This document shows, piece after piece, positions 22,192 through 34,767 of a DNA stretch of 64,000 nt. A program made the position numbers and the translations under genes. The notes below the pieces were generated by a model, which saw only the letters and a program-made list of their open reading frames with translations, was not told the origin of the DNA and did not search any database. This stretch comes from Lepidurus packardi (taxonomy: Eukaryota; Arthropoda; Branchiopoda; Notostraca; Triopsidae), in NCBI GenBank assembly GCA_023053545.1, contig JAKZAN010000170.1, positions 1 to 64,000 of the forward strand. Direction: 5' to 3'. The stretch's first letter is position 1, and each line of letters begins with the position of its first letter.

Positions 22192-25100
22192 TCACGGTTC
22201 GGGGCGCTCGTCAAGGAGCAGAGAGTATGCGTTGCTGCTGAGGTCGACTCGGGCAACCCCCACGAGCGAGTTGCTGCGTGAAAACAGCTCGTGCTTGTGG
22301 CTGATTATGATGTGTTGCATTACTCGTCCTGAAGTGGATAGATATTACCAATGAAAATAAATGTGATTTACTTTATGCTCCTTTTGCGATCAGCCGCAGG
22401 AAACGGCCCACATTTTCATCATCCAGGAAAGCGTCAGTCTCGTCGAACACGAGCAGAGGCGACTGAGTTACTATCGCGATAGAGTACTGCAGGGCTAAGC
22501 ATGCCATTGATTTCTCGCCGCCAGACAAATGGTCGATATCATAAATGAACCTTTTGGCCGGAGGCGTAGGGCTAAAGTAAAGGCCGTGCTCGAAGGGAAG
22601 GAGTTCGTTTTCCAGGAAAATCTGGGCGGTGCCATAAATGTTACTGTCTGCAGTCATGGTAAGCTCCTTGTAGACATCAGAGAGGACTGGCTTAAGTCTA
22701 TTGATGAAGCCCATTAGGGTTTCCTTCCTTTTCTCAGTGATTTCCTTGATATTAGTATTAAGAGTGACCCTACTATTAATGGCCTCCTCCAGTTTTTTTT
22801 CCAGCGCTTCGATCCTGCCTTCTACGCCCGCAAGTCCGTCTGCGGAGGCACCTGCTAACACATCGAAACTTGTATATTTGGCTAGTTCTTCCTTGACTTT
22901 GTCTGTTTCTTCTTGGAGTCTTTCTTGGTACTGTGTGATCTGTTCACTCGTGACATTTTGTAGAGTAGCTCGCATAGGAGTGAGAATGGGAGTATAGTCC
23001 GGTGTGAGTCCGATGGCGAGGGAGTACTCTAGATTAATCTGCTGGAGGAATTCCCTTTGCTGGGAAGTGAGTATGTTAATCTTCTAACGCAGCTCGGGGA
23101 GTTCGGATTTGAAGGAAACATCTACTGTTAGAGTCAGGTTTCCTAGATCTTTCTGGAGACGTTCTAGTTCTTTTTCGATCTTGTGGATTTCGTTTTAAAC
23201 TTCTTTCCGTGCTTCCTGGCTGGCCATCTCTGCTAGAACTTTCTATCGCTTCCCGATTTCTTCTCGTAAGTTCTTTCCTTTAAGCTTCTCTATTTCCTAC
23301 TCGATGGCCTGCTTCTGTGCCAAGTATGAGTTCTTCATCTTCAGCTTATGCTCGATCGATCCCATGTCACCCTCCCCGAATAGTTCATGCAGACTCACCT
23401 TGTGCTTCTCCGCGAACCCTTTGAACACGCTCGACTCAGCCATTATCTTTTATAACTTCTTCATTGATTCGAGGTGCTTCTCCCTTTTTCTTTTGAGCTC
23501 TGCCAGTTCCGATTCCAGAAACCCTACATCTTCTGTGGGCTTGGTCGCTGCCTTGCTCGTTTTGCAGATATGCAGTTCCTGCTTTAGTTCGTCTCTCTTC
23601 TTCTCGAGCATTGCGATCTCCTCGGTCTTCTTGAGTAAAAACTGGTTGTTGGACTTTGCCTTGAGCATGGTGATCTCATCGACCAGTTTCTGTTTCTGCT
23701 GCTGAAGCTGTGACAGTTCTTTTTCTGCCTTCTTTTGGGTATCGGCATCAAACTTGAAGGTGAGCTTCTTGGGGTCGATTTCTCCTGAGGAACTTATCAT
23801 GCCGTCACTCCTGACTATTTCTCCGTCGACTGTATATATTTCTCTCACTCCTTTTATCCTGGACTCCTTGAGTTTCATGGCTTCATCCAGAGTTCCACAC
23901 ACCACTTTCCCTTGCAGGAACGAGGTGCAAGAAGCCTCCTAATCCTTCTAATTACTGATCGAAGTCCACTACCTACGACGCCGGGATGCCTTTTTTCCCC
24001 AGCTATCTCGCTAAAGCTGCAGTGACTTCACGATCTGGGTGCTTAACATTACCCAGGATCACGACGTTTTTAGCCTGGCACATTTCTCTTAGTTTCTCTG
24101 CCACCCGGTGGGAAGACTATTCATTATCAACCAACAAGTATTTTTTGACGCCATTCATCAGCAAGTAGAAGCAAACAGCATACTTAGCGACAGTTGGCTT
24201 TACCTTTTCGCTCAGCATGCCTTTGAATCCCCGCAGACTCATCAACTTGCGGCACAGCTCTTTATCTTTCTTGCTTTCTACTCCTTCGAGTAGCTTTTCC
24301 TCTGCCTATGCGATCCCAAGGTTGACCTTATCCAGATCAGATATTCTCGAGTGGTAGTTCTTCTCTGCAGCTACGATTTGGTCTGTTACTCTAGCAACTT
24401 CCTTCCTGGTACCTTCTATCTGGTTTTCCATCTCGGATATAGACTCTTCGAGCTGCCTCATCCGCGCAACTTGTGTCGGTTTATTCGCAATCTTGGACTT
24501 CAGCCCTGCAATCAGATTCTGTTTGCTGTCAATCAGCCTATCCAGTCCTGCAAGCGTCGCCTGCTTTTTGTCTACTTCGCACTTTAGAAGGTAGTTCTCC
24601 TTCTACCACTGGGCATACTTTTCGCTGTATTCCCTGACCACTTCGCTATCCGCTTGGGAAGGTATTTTATCCTCCAGGACTTTAAGTTGGTGCATAAGAC
24701 TCAATAAGTGTTTCTCATCATTAGCATGCTTTTCTCGCAGCTCCTTCAACTCCTGGGCGAGGAGCCCTGCATTGCCACTATTGAATGAGCCAAGTTTGCG
24801 TTGTTGCTGCCTGCGCTCTTCTTGTTTTTTGAGATCTAGGCTTTAATCTCCTGTGCGTGCTTGAAGTCTCTCTGGGCTTTTGCCTTTTTCTAATTGATCT
24901 TCCTGATTTGCTTTTCCTCCTATTCCTGTTTTTGGTGGATCTTATTTTCTAGGTCAACCTTATCCAACTCCTTCAACAACAGTCTGGATAATGCTTCTTT
25001 TTCCTGAAGAGTACGATACCTGTCTTCATGCTTGGTGTACTGTTATGCAGACACTTTGACTGTCTTCAGGTTCTTTCTTTCGATCTTGAGTTTGGTGAGT

Positions 25101-25835
25101 TTGGCTGTGTTTTCCTGGATTTATTTATTGATTTCGTCGACCTTGAACTTGTTCACATCGTACTACTGTCGGTAGTTGGCCGAGCCCGACAGTTCTTAGA
25201 AATGACGGCACAGATCCTTTGGCTCCTTGCTTATCAGTTTGTCAGTCTCGCCCTGCCAGATCCCGAAGTTGCAGCATGACACTAGCAAACCCATAGAACT
25301 CACAAAGAGACTATAAATCCCTGCATCTACTTCCAAGTAGTTGATCAGGAACTTAGTGTCTCCATTGCTGTTTTTTATTTATCTTCTGACTACTACTTCA
25401 GTGTTGTTCTCAAGGACGAAGGCGCACTCGACCCAGCAAGCAACCCCACTCTTGTCTCCGTTATGTCCCTTTCTCACTTTCTCTTCCCTACGATGCATAA
25501 AATCCTTCACGTCAAAATAGCGACCCTTCAGCTTCTCAGCGCCAAGGCAAAACATGATGGCTTCGAGTATGCTACTCTTGCCTGAGCCATTGGGCCCGAT
25601 GATACACGTAAATTGGAGAAAAGGTCCGACGAAGTGCTGATCCTCTGGAGTTTGCTAATGATGCAGATGAAAATGAGTGAGATGGATTACTGAAGGACTT
25701 AAAGTTGTAGACTTGGAGATGACTGAGCTTCTTAACACGGGCATTGAATCGGAGTGCTTCAGGGAGTTCCTGGGAGTACTGGGTTGGGTAAGGGGAGGAA
25801 GGGGAAATATGGAGATTGGCGAACTCCTGGATCAT
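22192..25835 (-). CDS. SMC1: Cohesin subunit SMC1
   Basis: Three exons; introns 25646-25691 (46 nt) and 22329-22371 (43 nt); 1,184 residues, near the usual SMC1 length of about 1,230. Near the N-terminus are VYNFKSFKDQHFVGPF and Walker A GPNGSGKS (about residue 63). The middle is coiled coil with a hinge (GTLDEAMKLK ... VDGEIVRSDGMISSSG). Near the C-terminus are the ABC signature LSGGEK (about 1,090) and Walker B LLVFDETDAFLD. The last exon (QHIIISHKHELFSRSNSLVGV) matches the SMC1 ending that follows Walker B, and is reached only through the 43-nt intron. SMC1 pairs with SMC3 in the cohesin ring for sister-chromatid cohesion in the nucleus. The SMC1 rather than SMC3/SMC2/SMC4 assignment rests on the hinge and the C-terminal ending. 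Confidence 0.93.
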
Positions 25836-26079
25836 GGCTAAGTCGTGATAAAATTTGGGGGCGTGATTTTGAATTTGATAAGCAGAAGAATCCCTCAAAG
25901 CACAGGAATAACACAAGACCCTTTTCTCTGTAATATTTTTGCTAAAATGGTCTCCTACACCTGTTTAGCCGGAAAATTACTATCTCTCTCGACGTCAGAA
26001 TATGATCCCATTATTCTACCACTCATGTCTGCCTATTATAATATCTATATCTTTCCTCTAGTCTGTTCGTCCTTGACGC

Positions 26080-27081
26080 ATGCAAAAGATTAGACATTTC
26101 TTCGTAGGCTCTCTCGTAGGTGCCATCGGAGCCTCTGCCTTCTTCCTCGCCAACCCACAGTCAGTCCCTCAGTCTCGGCCTCTTCCTAAAAAGATAACCA
26201 ACCCCTAACCAGAAGCTTATACTAATGATACTTGTCTGCCTCGTTCCTCTGACGCCACTTCCACAACACAAAGCATTATGGGATCCGGAAGTGAGAAACA
26301 ATCAGCATCCCCATCCCCGCTGGAACCCAATCCCATAATAAGACTCTAGAAACAGCCAATTAAAAAGTTAGACGACATCCGTAAAATGCTATCCGAATTC
26401 AGAGGACCAACCATCGAAAAGGTTCCTATCCCTCCTGAAAATCCTCCAATTTCTCTCCCCAAGCCTGAAGAAATCATATCTAAGGTCAAAGAGAGAGCTC
26501 TACACAAGAGTCACGAGCTGACCGAGGAGGCACAAAAGCGCATCAAGTCAGCACGGGAAGCAGCCACCAAACATGTACAGCAACTGAGTAAAGAGACCGA
26601 AAAACTGGCCAGCGAAGTCCAGAAAGAAATTGAGAAGGAAACCCGAAAAACAGTCCGAGTGGTAGAAAAGTAAATCAATCAGACCAAAAATGAACTAGTC
26701 GAAAAAGGGAAGACCATGATCCAGGAAACCAAATAAGGATTGGAAAAAGAGTATAAGACATTAGAAGCAACAGCCAGGGAAGGGACGCAGCTGCTGGGTT
26801 CGATCAAGAGTGGGCTGCACGATCTGGAACTTAGCATTCACGAAGCCACAGAGGAGGCCAAATCTCAAGCAGCAAGGCTGTCGGATGAAACCAAGATGAA
26901 GTTGGCAGGGTCGACAGCCAAGTTGTTAGAAGAGGTGTTGCAACGTACGGAAGAGGCACTGCAGGAGGTTGACCAGAAATTGAGTGAGATGATCAATGAG
27001 CAGAATAGGAAATTGGATGAGGCCGTCGAAAAGCAATAACACATCTAAAAGAAATAAGAAAAGCCGGCCGAGAACAAATGA
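26080..27081 (+). CDS. N-terminally anchored amphipathic-helix protein
   Basis: Intronless, 333 residues. One N-terminal hydrophobic segment (HFFVGSLVGAIGASAFFL, residues about 5-22) could be a signal anchor or part of a mitochondrial inner-membrane anchor. It is followed by a Ser/Pro-rich linker and from residue 95 on by about 230 residues of regular charged helix (KVKERALHKSHELTEEAQK) of the apolipoprotein/LEA type. Many Glu residues are UAR codons. Mitofilin-like, LEA-like or perilipin-like roles are all conceivable; none is established. It is divergent from SMC1 with a 244-bp gap and convergent with the next gene. Confidence 0.75.
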
Positions 27082-27164
27082 TAGAGAATGAGGCGTGGTG
27101 GATGAGGTTATAAAAAGGGTAGAGTATTTGTTATTAATTGTTGTCAAGATTGTCTTGAATATGA

Positions 27165-27785
27165 TCAGTAGTAGCCTTTCACGATTTTGGAGACTTTGTG
27201 TAAGAATCCCTCTGATAAATCCTTTACCAGATTTCCTTCAAGTTATGCCCAGTTAGTCTTCATCTTCTTCCTTTTCACTCTTTTCTTCAGGAGTTTCCCA
27301 CTCCCCTCATCATTATCTACAAAGTCACTCTGCTTCCCTTGATATTATGATCGACTCTTTCCTTGGATATTCGGTAAAATCGTACTCTCCACTTTGGCTT
27401 CTTGCTTCAGCGTCAAAGCCTGCACTAGTTCAGTAGAGTTCTTATTTGTAACTTACTGAGGGAGCGACAAGTGTTCAGGCTTAGACTGGGATTGCGATGG
27501 TCTACTTGAGTATATTGATCTGTTCGTCTTCGGATGCCTGGGAGTGAGCTTGTTGGCAAACGTTCCTGCAGAGTTATCAGACTACTTTTGTATCATGTTT
27601 TGTTATGGACCCTCTTGATGGTTGTTGCGGGTGGTGTGGACACTTTGGTTTCTTTTAGGACCAAAAGGGTTTCCGGAATAAACCCCATACTTCTTTCTGA
27701 GTGAGGTTATAAAGGTCGACTTGGTTTTGGATCGGGAGTCAAGTGCTGAAGGAAGTGCATGAAGTTGGGGGCGAGAGTTGCTCAT
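27165..27785 (-). CDS. Hypothetical basic, disordered protein
   Basis: Intronless, 206 residues from ATG 27785 to TGA 27165. Rich in Ser, Lys, Asn and Gln with no hydrophobic core (RSKTKSTFITSLRKKYGVYSG; KLLKKRVKRKKMKTNWAE). The C-terminal 25 residues could form a helix. The basic runs suggest nuclear or nucleic-acid association, but that is inference. It is convergent with the helical-protein gene, 83 bp apart. Confidence 0.6.
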
Positions 27786-28347
27786 GGCAATTTATCGAGA
27801 AGGGGGTAAGGGTTTTTTGTGGGATAAGGGCTGGTAGGGGATGGTGAAGAGAGGTTATGCAGTAATGATTTTGAGTTTGTGAAGGTGTGAGTCTTTGTGG
27901 CGAGGACTGGACATTTTATTTAATCTTGGGAGGTATTATTGGTTAGAGATCCATAGTTAGGGAACGGATTATTGGAGAGTGTCTTATGTTTGATGATAGG
28001 AGGGGAAGATTAATGTACCTAATTAGAGCATAGCTTGTTCATAGCTTAATATGAACAAGACTCCACTGGGGTCAGCCCTAAGCCGAAGACCTTCCGTCGC
28101 TAACAATTAATATGTATCTATGTCCCTATAAATAAGGGTTGAGGTCTTGAGATTGGACGGAAACACTATTTATTAAACCTTTCGGCAGAGTTCCAGAGAA
28201 TCGATAAAGACACAATAGTTTTAACTGCACTTTCTGGTTAGCCTGATTTAGCAGCAATCTTGACTACTTCATTCAGACTGAAAGCCCATCATACATAAAT
28301 CAGCTAACTAGATAAGCACTGTAAATTAAAACCAGAAAGCTTTTCCC
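27786..28347. other. Divergent intergenic region
   Basis: The 562 bp between two divergent genes are AT-rich and lack a convincing frame. The right half contains the group of inverted repeats described as a candidate structured RNA; the left half shows nothing I can name. Both flanking genes need promoters here. Confidence 0.5.
28033..28186. ncRNA. Candidate structured RNA
   Basis: Several complementary segments are crowded into about 155 bp. A 10-bp perfect hairpin lies at 28033-28058 (CTTGTTCATA / TATGAACAAG, 6-nt loop). A 6-bp hairpin follows (GACTCC / GGGGTC, about 28059-28073). An outer stem GCCGAA (28082-28087) pairs with TTCGGC (28181-28186). Inside it TTCCGTC (28092-28098) pairs with GACGGAA (28156-28162), and AAGACCT (28086-28092) with AGGTCTT (28142-28148) in a crossing, pseudoknot-like or alternative arrangement. 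CCCT/AGGG closes a further small hairpin near 28123-28137. No TTGGGG template for telomerase RNA and no snRNA signature is present. Strand and identity are unknown. Confidence 0.35.
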
Positions 28348-31300
28348 ATGCCCAAGGAACTTTTCCACGAGTACAGATTCCGAGTCACCGTCACCCACGT
28401 AGCCATCGAAATCAAGTTCCCTTGTACTCTCAGCTGTACCTTCAAAATCGGTACTCACGTCTCCCCTCACCATAATTACCCTCTCTAGGCAAGGACGAAT
28501 CCAATTCTACCGAGGAAGTTAAGCTTTGCCAGAATAAGGCTGAGTTCGAGCAGGCCATCGAGCTGAAGAGTAGCTTGCGGTTCAAACAGGGAGTGTGTGC
28601 GAACAAGAAGGTATAGCATTGACATTGGATCGTAGATTTTGTTCTACTGTGATGGCGAGTAGCAATAATGCAATGGAACAGAAGCGTAATTGAAGCGTAA
28701 AAATTTTACTGCAGCGATATTGGTGTGGAATTGACCAGCTGCATACCTTTTTAGCGCTTCTGATTTTAAGTCCCTTAAAAACTACTCCCTTTTTTTCACT
28801 CCACACACGTCAAACACGCTCAACTCACTATAATCAATCTAGGGATTCATTACGATCTATGTCTTGTCCAACAGTGGTCGCAACAACGCAGGCATGTGCA
28901 CAATCGACTTCTCCACTCATCTCAAAGAATAGCTAACGATAGAACGCAATCTAGAGAGGTGTCCTGATAGGAATGCTCGCCTCAAGGCTGTCATCACGCC
29001 TACCTTCATTCGATAGTACTAAGTCTAATAGTAGTCCAACGAAGACCAAAGGAGTGGATGGAAAGGGTCAGAAGATGACGGGAGCCTTTCATTGAAAAGC
29101 ATCAAGATTGAATAGATGCCTCAGACGCCTAATATGGGAGTAAGCCGATTTAATGGTGTCAACACGAACAGCAGGCATATGACCCCGAAGAATGATTTAA
29201 TGTATAGAAACGGTACTCTGAACGATATAGCCTGGAGAAGCGGGCAGCTAATTGAATTCACCTCAAAGAGTCCCTAGGCTGTGGAAGTAAGATCAGGATC
29301 GAATAACAACAAAGCTAGTGAAAGGTGTACAACCATAGAGAAACATGAGCGTGAAAGAAGGTATGCAGAGGAGTCGGAAAAAAATAAGACTATCTCGTAG
29401 CTCAGACTCTAGTTGACTGAAAAAGATAGGAAATTGACCAGAATGGAAGTAGAAAAGCAGTCACAAATGCGCGAGATTGAAAACCTGAAGTCGCAGATCG
29501 AGACAGCCCGCACCAAGGCTATCATCAGAGGCAATACCGAAGGTTAACTCAACGCGGAGACGGATAGGCTTCGAAAGAAGCTAGCCACCGCAGAAACCAA
29601 CCTTGAGTCGATGAGAGCTATGAAGCTGGAGTGGTAGAAGAAGGAGATAGAGCGAAGGATAGTAACAGCCAGCGAAAAAGCGGCAATCGAAGAACTTGAA
29701 GGCAAGGTTAGCCAATATCTAGAAATGTAGAATGAGGTAAAAATGTTACGGAAGACAAGGGAGGAACTTGATAAGATAAGTAAAGACCGGATAAGAGAAG
29801 TCAGACAGCAGGCAGAACGCATAGACGATCTGGAGAATTCGCTATCAACTGTACAGAAAAGACTAGAAATGAAGGACACTTTCTATAAGGATGAGCTGAA
29901 GAAATACAATGAAAGAGTTCTAGATGTGGAGCTAGAGAGACAAAAGGTCTACTCTGATCTAGCTGAGCTCAAAAGCCAGTACGATGAACAAGATAAGCGG
30001 AACTGCGCAACCCTCAGAGAAAAGGAAAGGTCCTGCACTTAAGAAAAGACTAGACTTAATAGGAAAATAGAGTCTCTGAAGGCTGACTTAGAGAAATATA
30101 CGAAAGAGTCTGCCAGCAAGGGACAAGAGTCTGCTGAGCAGCAGGGAAAACTAGAAAGACTCGCAAGGGCTCTGACGGATAAGTAGGAGGCCCTTGACAA
30201 GATGGAGTTGGAAATGGATAGGTTGCGCAGAGAATTGGCTCAGGAGTCTGTTTACAAGTTAAAGTATGAGGAAGAGATGAAAGATAAACAGAATCTGCGG
30301 CATCTGATGACAACAAAGCAAGATAGCCTGGAGGAGAATCAGGCATAGCTAAACAGACTTAAGCTGGAAGCCGAAAAACAGCTGAATGAGAAGAATGAAA
30401 GTATCCGACAACGGAACGAGAAGCTGGCAGAACTCACTCGAAGGTCTAAAGAGAAAGATACACGCATCTCAGAGGCCCAGAACAGCCTCGAATCGGTCAC
30501 TAAAAAATACGAACTGCTCAAGAGAACAGATTAGCGCAAAAGCATAGAAATCACCGAACTCAAGACCAATTAAAAGTCACTACTCGCAGAGATCAACCAG
30601 ATCTACACTCGTCAGCAGGAGCTAGAACTCCATATCCAGGAAACCACCCACCAGTATGAACTTAACACCTAAGAGCACAAGAATACCATACGAAAACTTA
30701 CTGATTAGATCTAGCAGCTTAAATATCAGATCCGTCTTTAGAATATGGCGAAGGATAGCATATCTGACGCCCTTCAAAACCTGAGCGAAAAGGCATCATC
30801 CTCTTCTGATATGTCTATCAAGCTAGAAGACCAGCTTAAGAAGTTAGAACTTGAGTTGCTTCACAAAAATCTTAACGAGGCAGCGCTTAAAGAGGATATC
30901 GCGAGGCTTACGAACACTGTAGGAGATCAGAAGGAACAGATTAGAAGGGAGATATCTAGGCAATAAGAACTATATCAGAAGATCACAGTGCTGGAGACTG
31001 AAAACATCAAGTTGGGGTATGCTTCGGAACAGGTTTTGAGGCTTTAGCGGAACCTCAAGGAAAAGTAGACTGAAAATAAAAACAGACTGGAAAAGGAGAC
31101 TTAGCTGGAGATATGTATTCAGAGACTCTAGAATACTCTGAATGCAGCCAAAGATGATCTGAAGGCTAAATCTACAGACCTTTCGAGGGAACGAATTGCA
31201 GCTGAACATGTCCGCAAAGAACTTCAAGGGCTTAACTAGGCTAATGTTAATGTGAGGAGGCAGCTAGAGAGTAGAAGCCAGTAGTTTTTGGAGCTTAGTT

Positions 31301-34300
31301 CCGAATATAAGAAGATGGCCATCGATAAGACTAATGTCGAAGGTCGTTTAGAAGCGAGCTTGCAGGACTTCAAAAAATGGAAATACTCAAGCCTGTAATC
31401 TTTAAAAGTATTCATAAGTGGGGTTTTCTCCCTCGACGGCGCAGAAACTTTGCTACTTGACACAGACAATGAGATTGCAGAGATTCAGCGTGATATGGCT
31501 CGTCGGCTGGCCAAGCTCAAGGAGAAGAACAGCGAGGACATAGACAGAAAACTGAAGTAGCAACAATAGCACTACGAATCTCAAATCTCGATTCATCGGA
31601 CGGAGGCTCAATAGAGATGTGGGTAAATCTCCATGCAACTTGATAATAGGGTGAACGAGCTCAACTATTTCAAGTAGACTCTCTTAATCAAGAATAAAGA
31701 ACTCGAGCGGGAGGTGGATTATCTCTCCAAATCACTCAAAGAACTGGATGACCGCCATCATAGCCTCAACTTGGAAAAGGAAAAGGCTTAAACCCAGGTT
31801 CGAAAGGACATGGTCGATATTGAGGAACTCAGGGCTTTGAATGAAGAGGCCAATCGACGGATCAGCAACCTCAATAGAGACATTAAAGAGCTCTCAGTAG
31901 ATCTCGAGAATGAAAGGAAGGCTCGGGAAGATACGCTCAATAAGCTCAAAATCGAGAAGGAAAATACGCACAAAAACTACCAGAGTGCAGAAAAACAGCT
32001 ACAGGAATAGCTTTTCACTCTACAACGAGCCCATAATGAGCAACTGCTGGTGAGCGAACAGCAGCTGTTCTCAATCAGAAACCTCAACAAAGAATGTGAA
32101 ACCTACAAGGAATCTATCAGGATGCTGCAGGAAAACATACATACGCATAGAGGCCTAGAGCTGGAGAAAGATGAGCAGCTTAAACAGCGCGGGAAGAGGT
32201 AAAAATAGTTATCGGAAAAACTGAGAAGCCTTGAGCAGGCGTTAGCGATCGAAGAGGAAAGAGTGTTACAATTAAAATCAGGGCTGGGCATGGCTCAACT
32301 CAAGGAAAAGGAGATCGAAGAGTACAAGAGTCTCCTGGAAAAGTAGAGATAGTCAGCGAATAAGAAAGTCACAGCACTTTCGAACGAAGTATCACAGCTC
32401 GAACAAGAGTGCCAGAAAAAACATGCTTCTTTAGAGTGCACGAAGGATGACCTGAATAGAGTATTGTAGAATATCTCTGAAGCCCACCATTTCATAAGGA
32501 ATCTCGAGTAGAATCTCAGCCGGAAAAGCTCCCAATGTTAGGAAAGAGTTAGAGAAAATTAGATGTTAAAGTAGAAGTGCGGTCGACTTGAGAAGTAGAT
32601 GCAGGGCTCGATCAATACACTACGGACCAGATAAACTGAGCTTTAATCAGCACTGGAAAGTCTTACACGTGAGAGACAAGAGCTTCTGGACAAGAATTCT
32701 AAGTTAGATATGGAGCTCAGGCAAGAAAGGTCTGAAAGGACAAGTGGGGTGCATAGTGCAGACCGGTAAATCTCGAGAATGAGAGCCTAGAAATAATTGT
32801 TACAAGGTTAGGTTAATTCCTTAGGCAGAACCCTTCTCGATTTATCGTCGCGGGAACAAGATCTTCGCCGAGGGTATGATGGAGTATTGCAGGAGAACAG
32901 CCATTTGATCAACATCATCAGAGAAAGATAGCAGGAAGCATAGAGATTTAAGGAATTCCTAGGCCAGAAGGACGGCCAGATAGCTGTGTACTTGGAGAGA
33001 ATCAGAGCCGTTGAATAGGAGCTGAGGCGAGAAAAGGTGTCCCAGGAAGAGAGAGTCAAGCTTGAAGAAAACGAAGCCATTCAAGGACTTAGGAGCCAGA
33101 TTCGGAGAATGGAGGACAGTATTGTAGAGTTGGAGGGAAACATCACGTCCCAGGAGTCAGAAAACAACATACTCAAGGATAGATAAAATAATTTGGAAGA
33201 AATACTAGACAAGTTCAAAAAAGAGAGAGAGTTCCTCTTTAGACAGATTCGAGAGCAAGCATAAAAAATAGGGCAGCTTACGAAAGATAGACTTGAACTC
33301 GAACGTATCAATGAGAGCAAGACCAATGGCATGCTCGAAGTAAAGACTGGGCAGCTCGAAGAACGTAACGACCTCATCAAAGAACTGCAAGCACGTCGAG
33401 AAGCCATACGTTATCTTGAAGATGAGCGTGCATTCAGCTCCAGACGCATTGAATAGGCCTCAAGAAAAGCCGAAGAGGCATAGAGCAAGCTGAAACAGAG
33501 CACCACACGCTATGAAGCCTAAATAAGGGAACTGGTGAAAGTAAAAAGCAAGCTACTGGCAGAAGTCGAACAGATTCACTTATAATAAAAAGCCAAAAAG
33601 GAGGCTACATAGAAGCATTACGAGAAACTATTGCGGGAGATGGAAGACAGCAAAATGCAGAGAGCTGCCGAAGCCCAAGAGAAGATTAAGACTCTTCGGA
33701 AGCAGAAGTTTGAAGAACATGCTCTTATGAGTGTGCGGCTGTAAGCTTTGAAGGAGCAGCTGCGACAGCTCAACGCACAACCCACCATGGTACAGAATGC
33801 CATCGCCGTCGAGTACGCCAGAGAAGTAGGGAATATCAATATGAAACATTTTATGGTCGAATAGCCTCTCAAGAACATGCAGGAATGGGTTCCACAGCTC
33901 ATTTCCGAATGTAAATAAAACCAGAAAACCATTCACGAACAGGAGAAAAGGATAAAGGAGTTGACAGAAGCACTCGAAGGGCGTGACAACGGCCATCATC
34001 AAGGAAATAAGCATCGACCAAATTATTTAGTCGCTGTGCAGTCGGCAAGAACCCACGCCCAGCGAAGCAACCACGTAGTGTACATCTAGCCTGCGTAGGT
34101 CGTGAAGCACTCAGTCAAGGCAACTGACAACCAACTCATTTAGCGGCTTAAGGAGACCGAGATAAATATCCAAGTGGCACTCAATAGAGTAGGAGATCTC
34201 TCGGTGGACTTTAAAAATGCTGTCGAAGACAAGGTCAGAATCTTCTCAAAGACCAAAGAAATCTATGATTTGATCCAAGGTCGAGGAGATATTTCAGTCA

Positions 34301-34656
34301 TTAAGGATCGAGTCGAAGATATCCTTAGCTTCTCAGCCACTCTCGGAATCACTGTGCGCAGTTCCACGATGGTCAGAGAGTTCAACACTCCAACAAACCC
34401 ACACCTCAATTCATCTATCCCTTTTGGAGCCACTCTAATTGACCCTAACAACTATGTGCCCTTTGTGAGGATAATGTCTCAAAATAACAACCAACTAGTA
34501 TCGAGTGTGAAAGTAGTAGAGGCTGGAGAGTCGGAGGGCGATAAAGGCTAGTCCTCTAGTCCGAGCCTGCTACTGAAGAAATTCAAGCACGAGTACAGAC
34601 GATCTTCGATGTCGTAGACGAAGAAAAGTCTTTTTGAACCCAAGTCAGCACGGTGA
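28348..34656 (+). CDS. Giant NT-C2 domain coiled-coil protein
   Basis: Three exons; introns 28451-28488 (38 nt) and 28611-28842 (232 nt); 2,012 residues. Residues 5-150 are an NT-C2 domain (YRFRVTVTHVAIEIKFPCTL, ITIYVLSNSGRNNAGMCTIDF, LERCPDRNARLKAVI) clearly related to the minus-strand gene at 14480-18465 (FRVRVTTSEIRLKFPCE, LERCPDKNSHIRLSI). A polar linker reaches about residue 320, then an almost unbroken coiled coil of more than 1,500 residues, and a small non-coiled C-terminal region. Dozens of UAR codons fall in heptads where Glu is expected. Domain order suggests a tether between a membrane or lipid surface and the cytoskeleton; this is inference. The 5,814-nt last exon has no TGA. Confidence 0.87.
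28611..28842 (+). other. Unusually long intron (232 nt) of the giant NT-C2 gene
   Basis: All other introns I can define here are 23-123 nt and most are under 60. This one starts GTATAGC and ends CAATCTAG, and exon phases on either side are correct (the C2 domain continues with GFITIYVLSN). It contains a TGTGATGG (C-box-like) and a CTGA (D-box-like) about 100 nt apart and a long pyrimidine stretch before the acceptor. It may host a small RNA, but no terminal stem is evident. Confidence 0.7.
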
Positions 34657-34767
34657 TTGAACACTATTTTCGGGAGTGATTTTCCCTCTGATCAATTCTT
34701 TTGTACTACCCTCAGTGTATATATATCACAAAATCTAATACAATCTGAAGTATGAAGTAGCCCAGCA

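Noticed and set aside
21850-22281. Long + strand frame (143 residues under UAR = Glu)
   Set aside because: Its 3' part lies antisense to the last exon of SMC1, which carries conserved residues. With two sense-reassigned stops, long chance frames are common.
28033-28186. Telomerase RNA
   Set aside because: The crossing stems are pseudoknot-like, but there is no CAACCCCAA-type template in or near the region.
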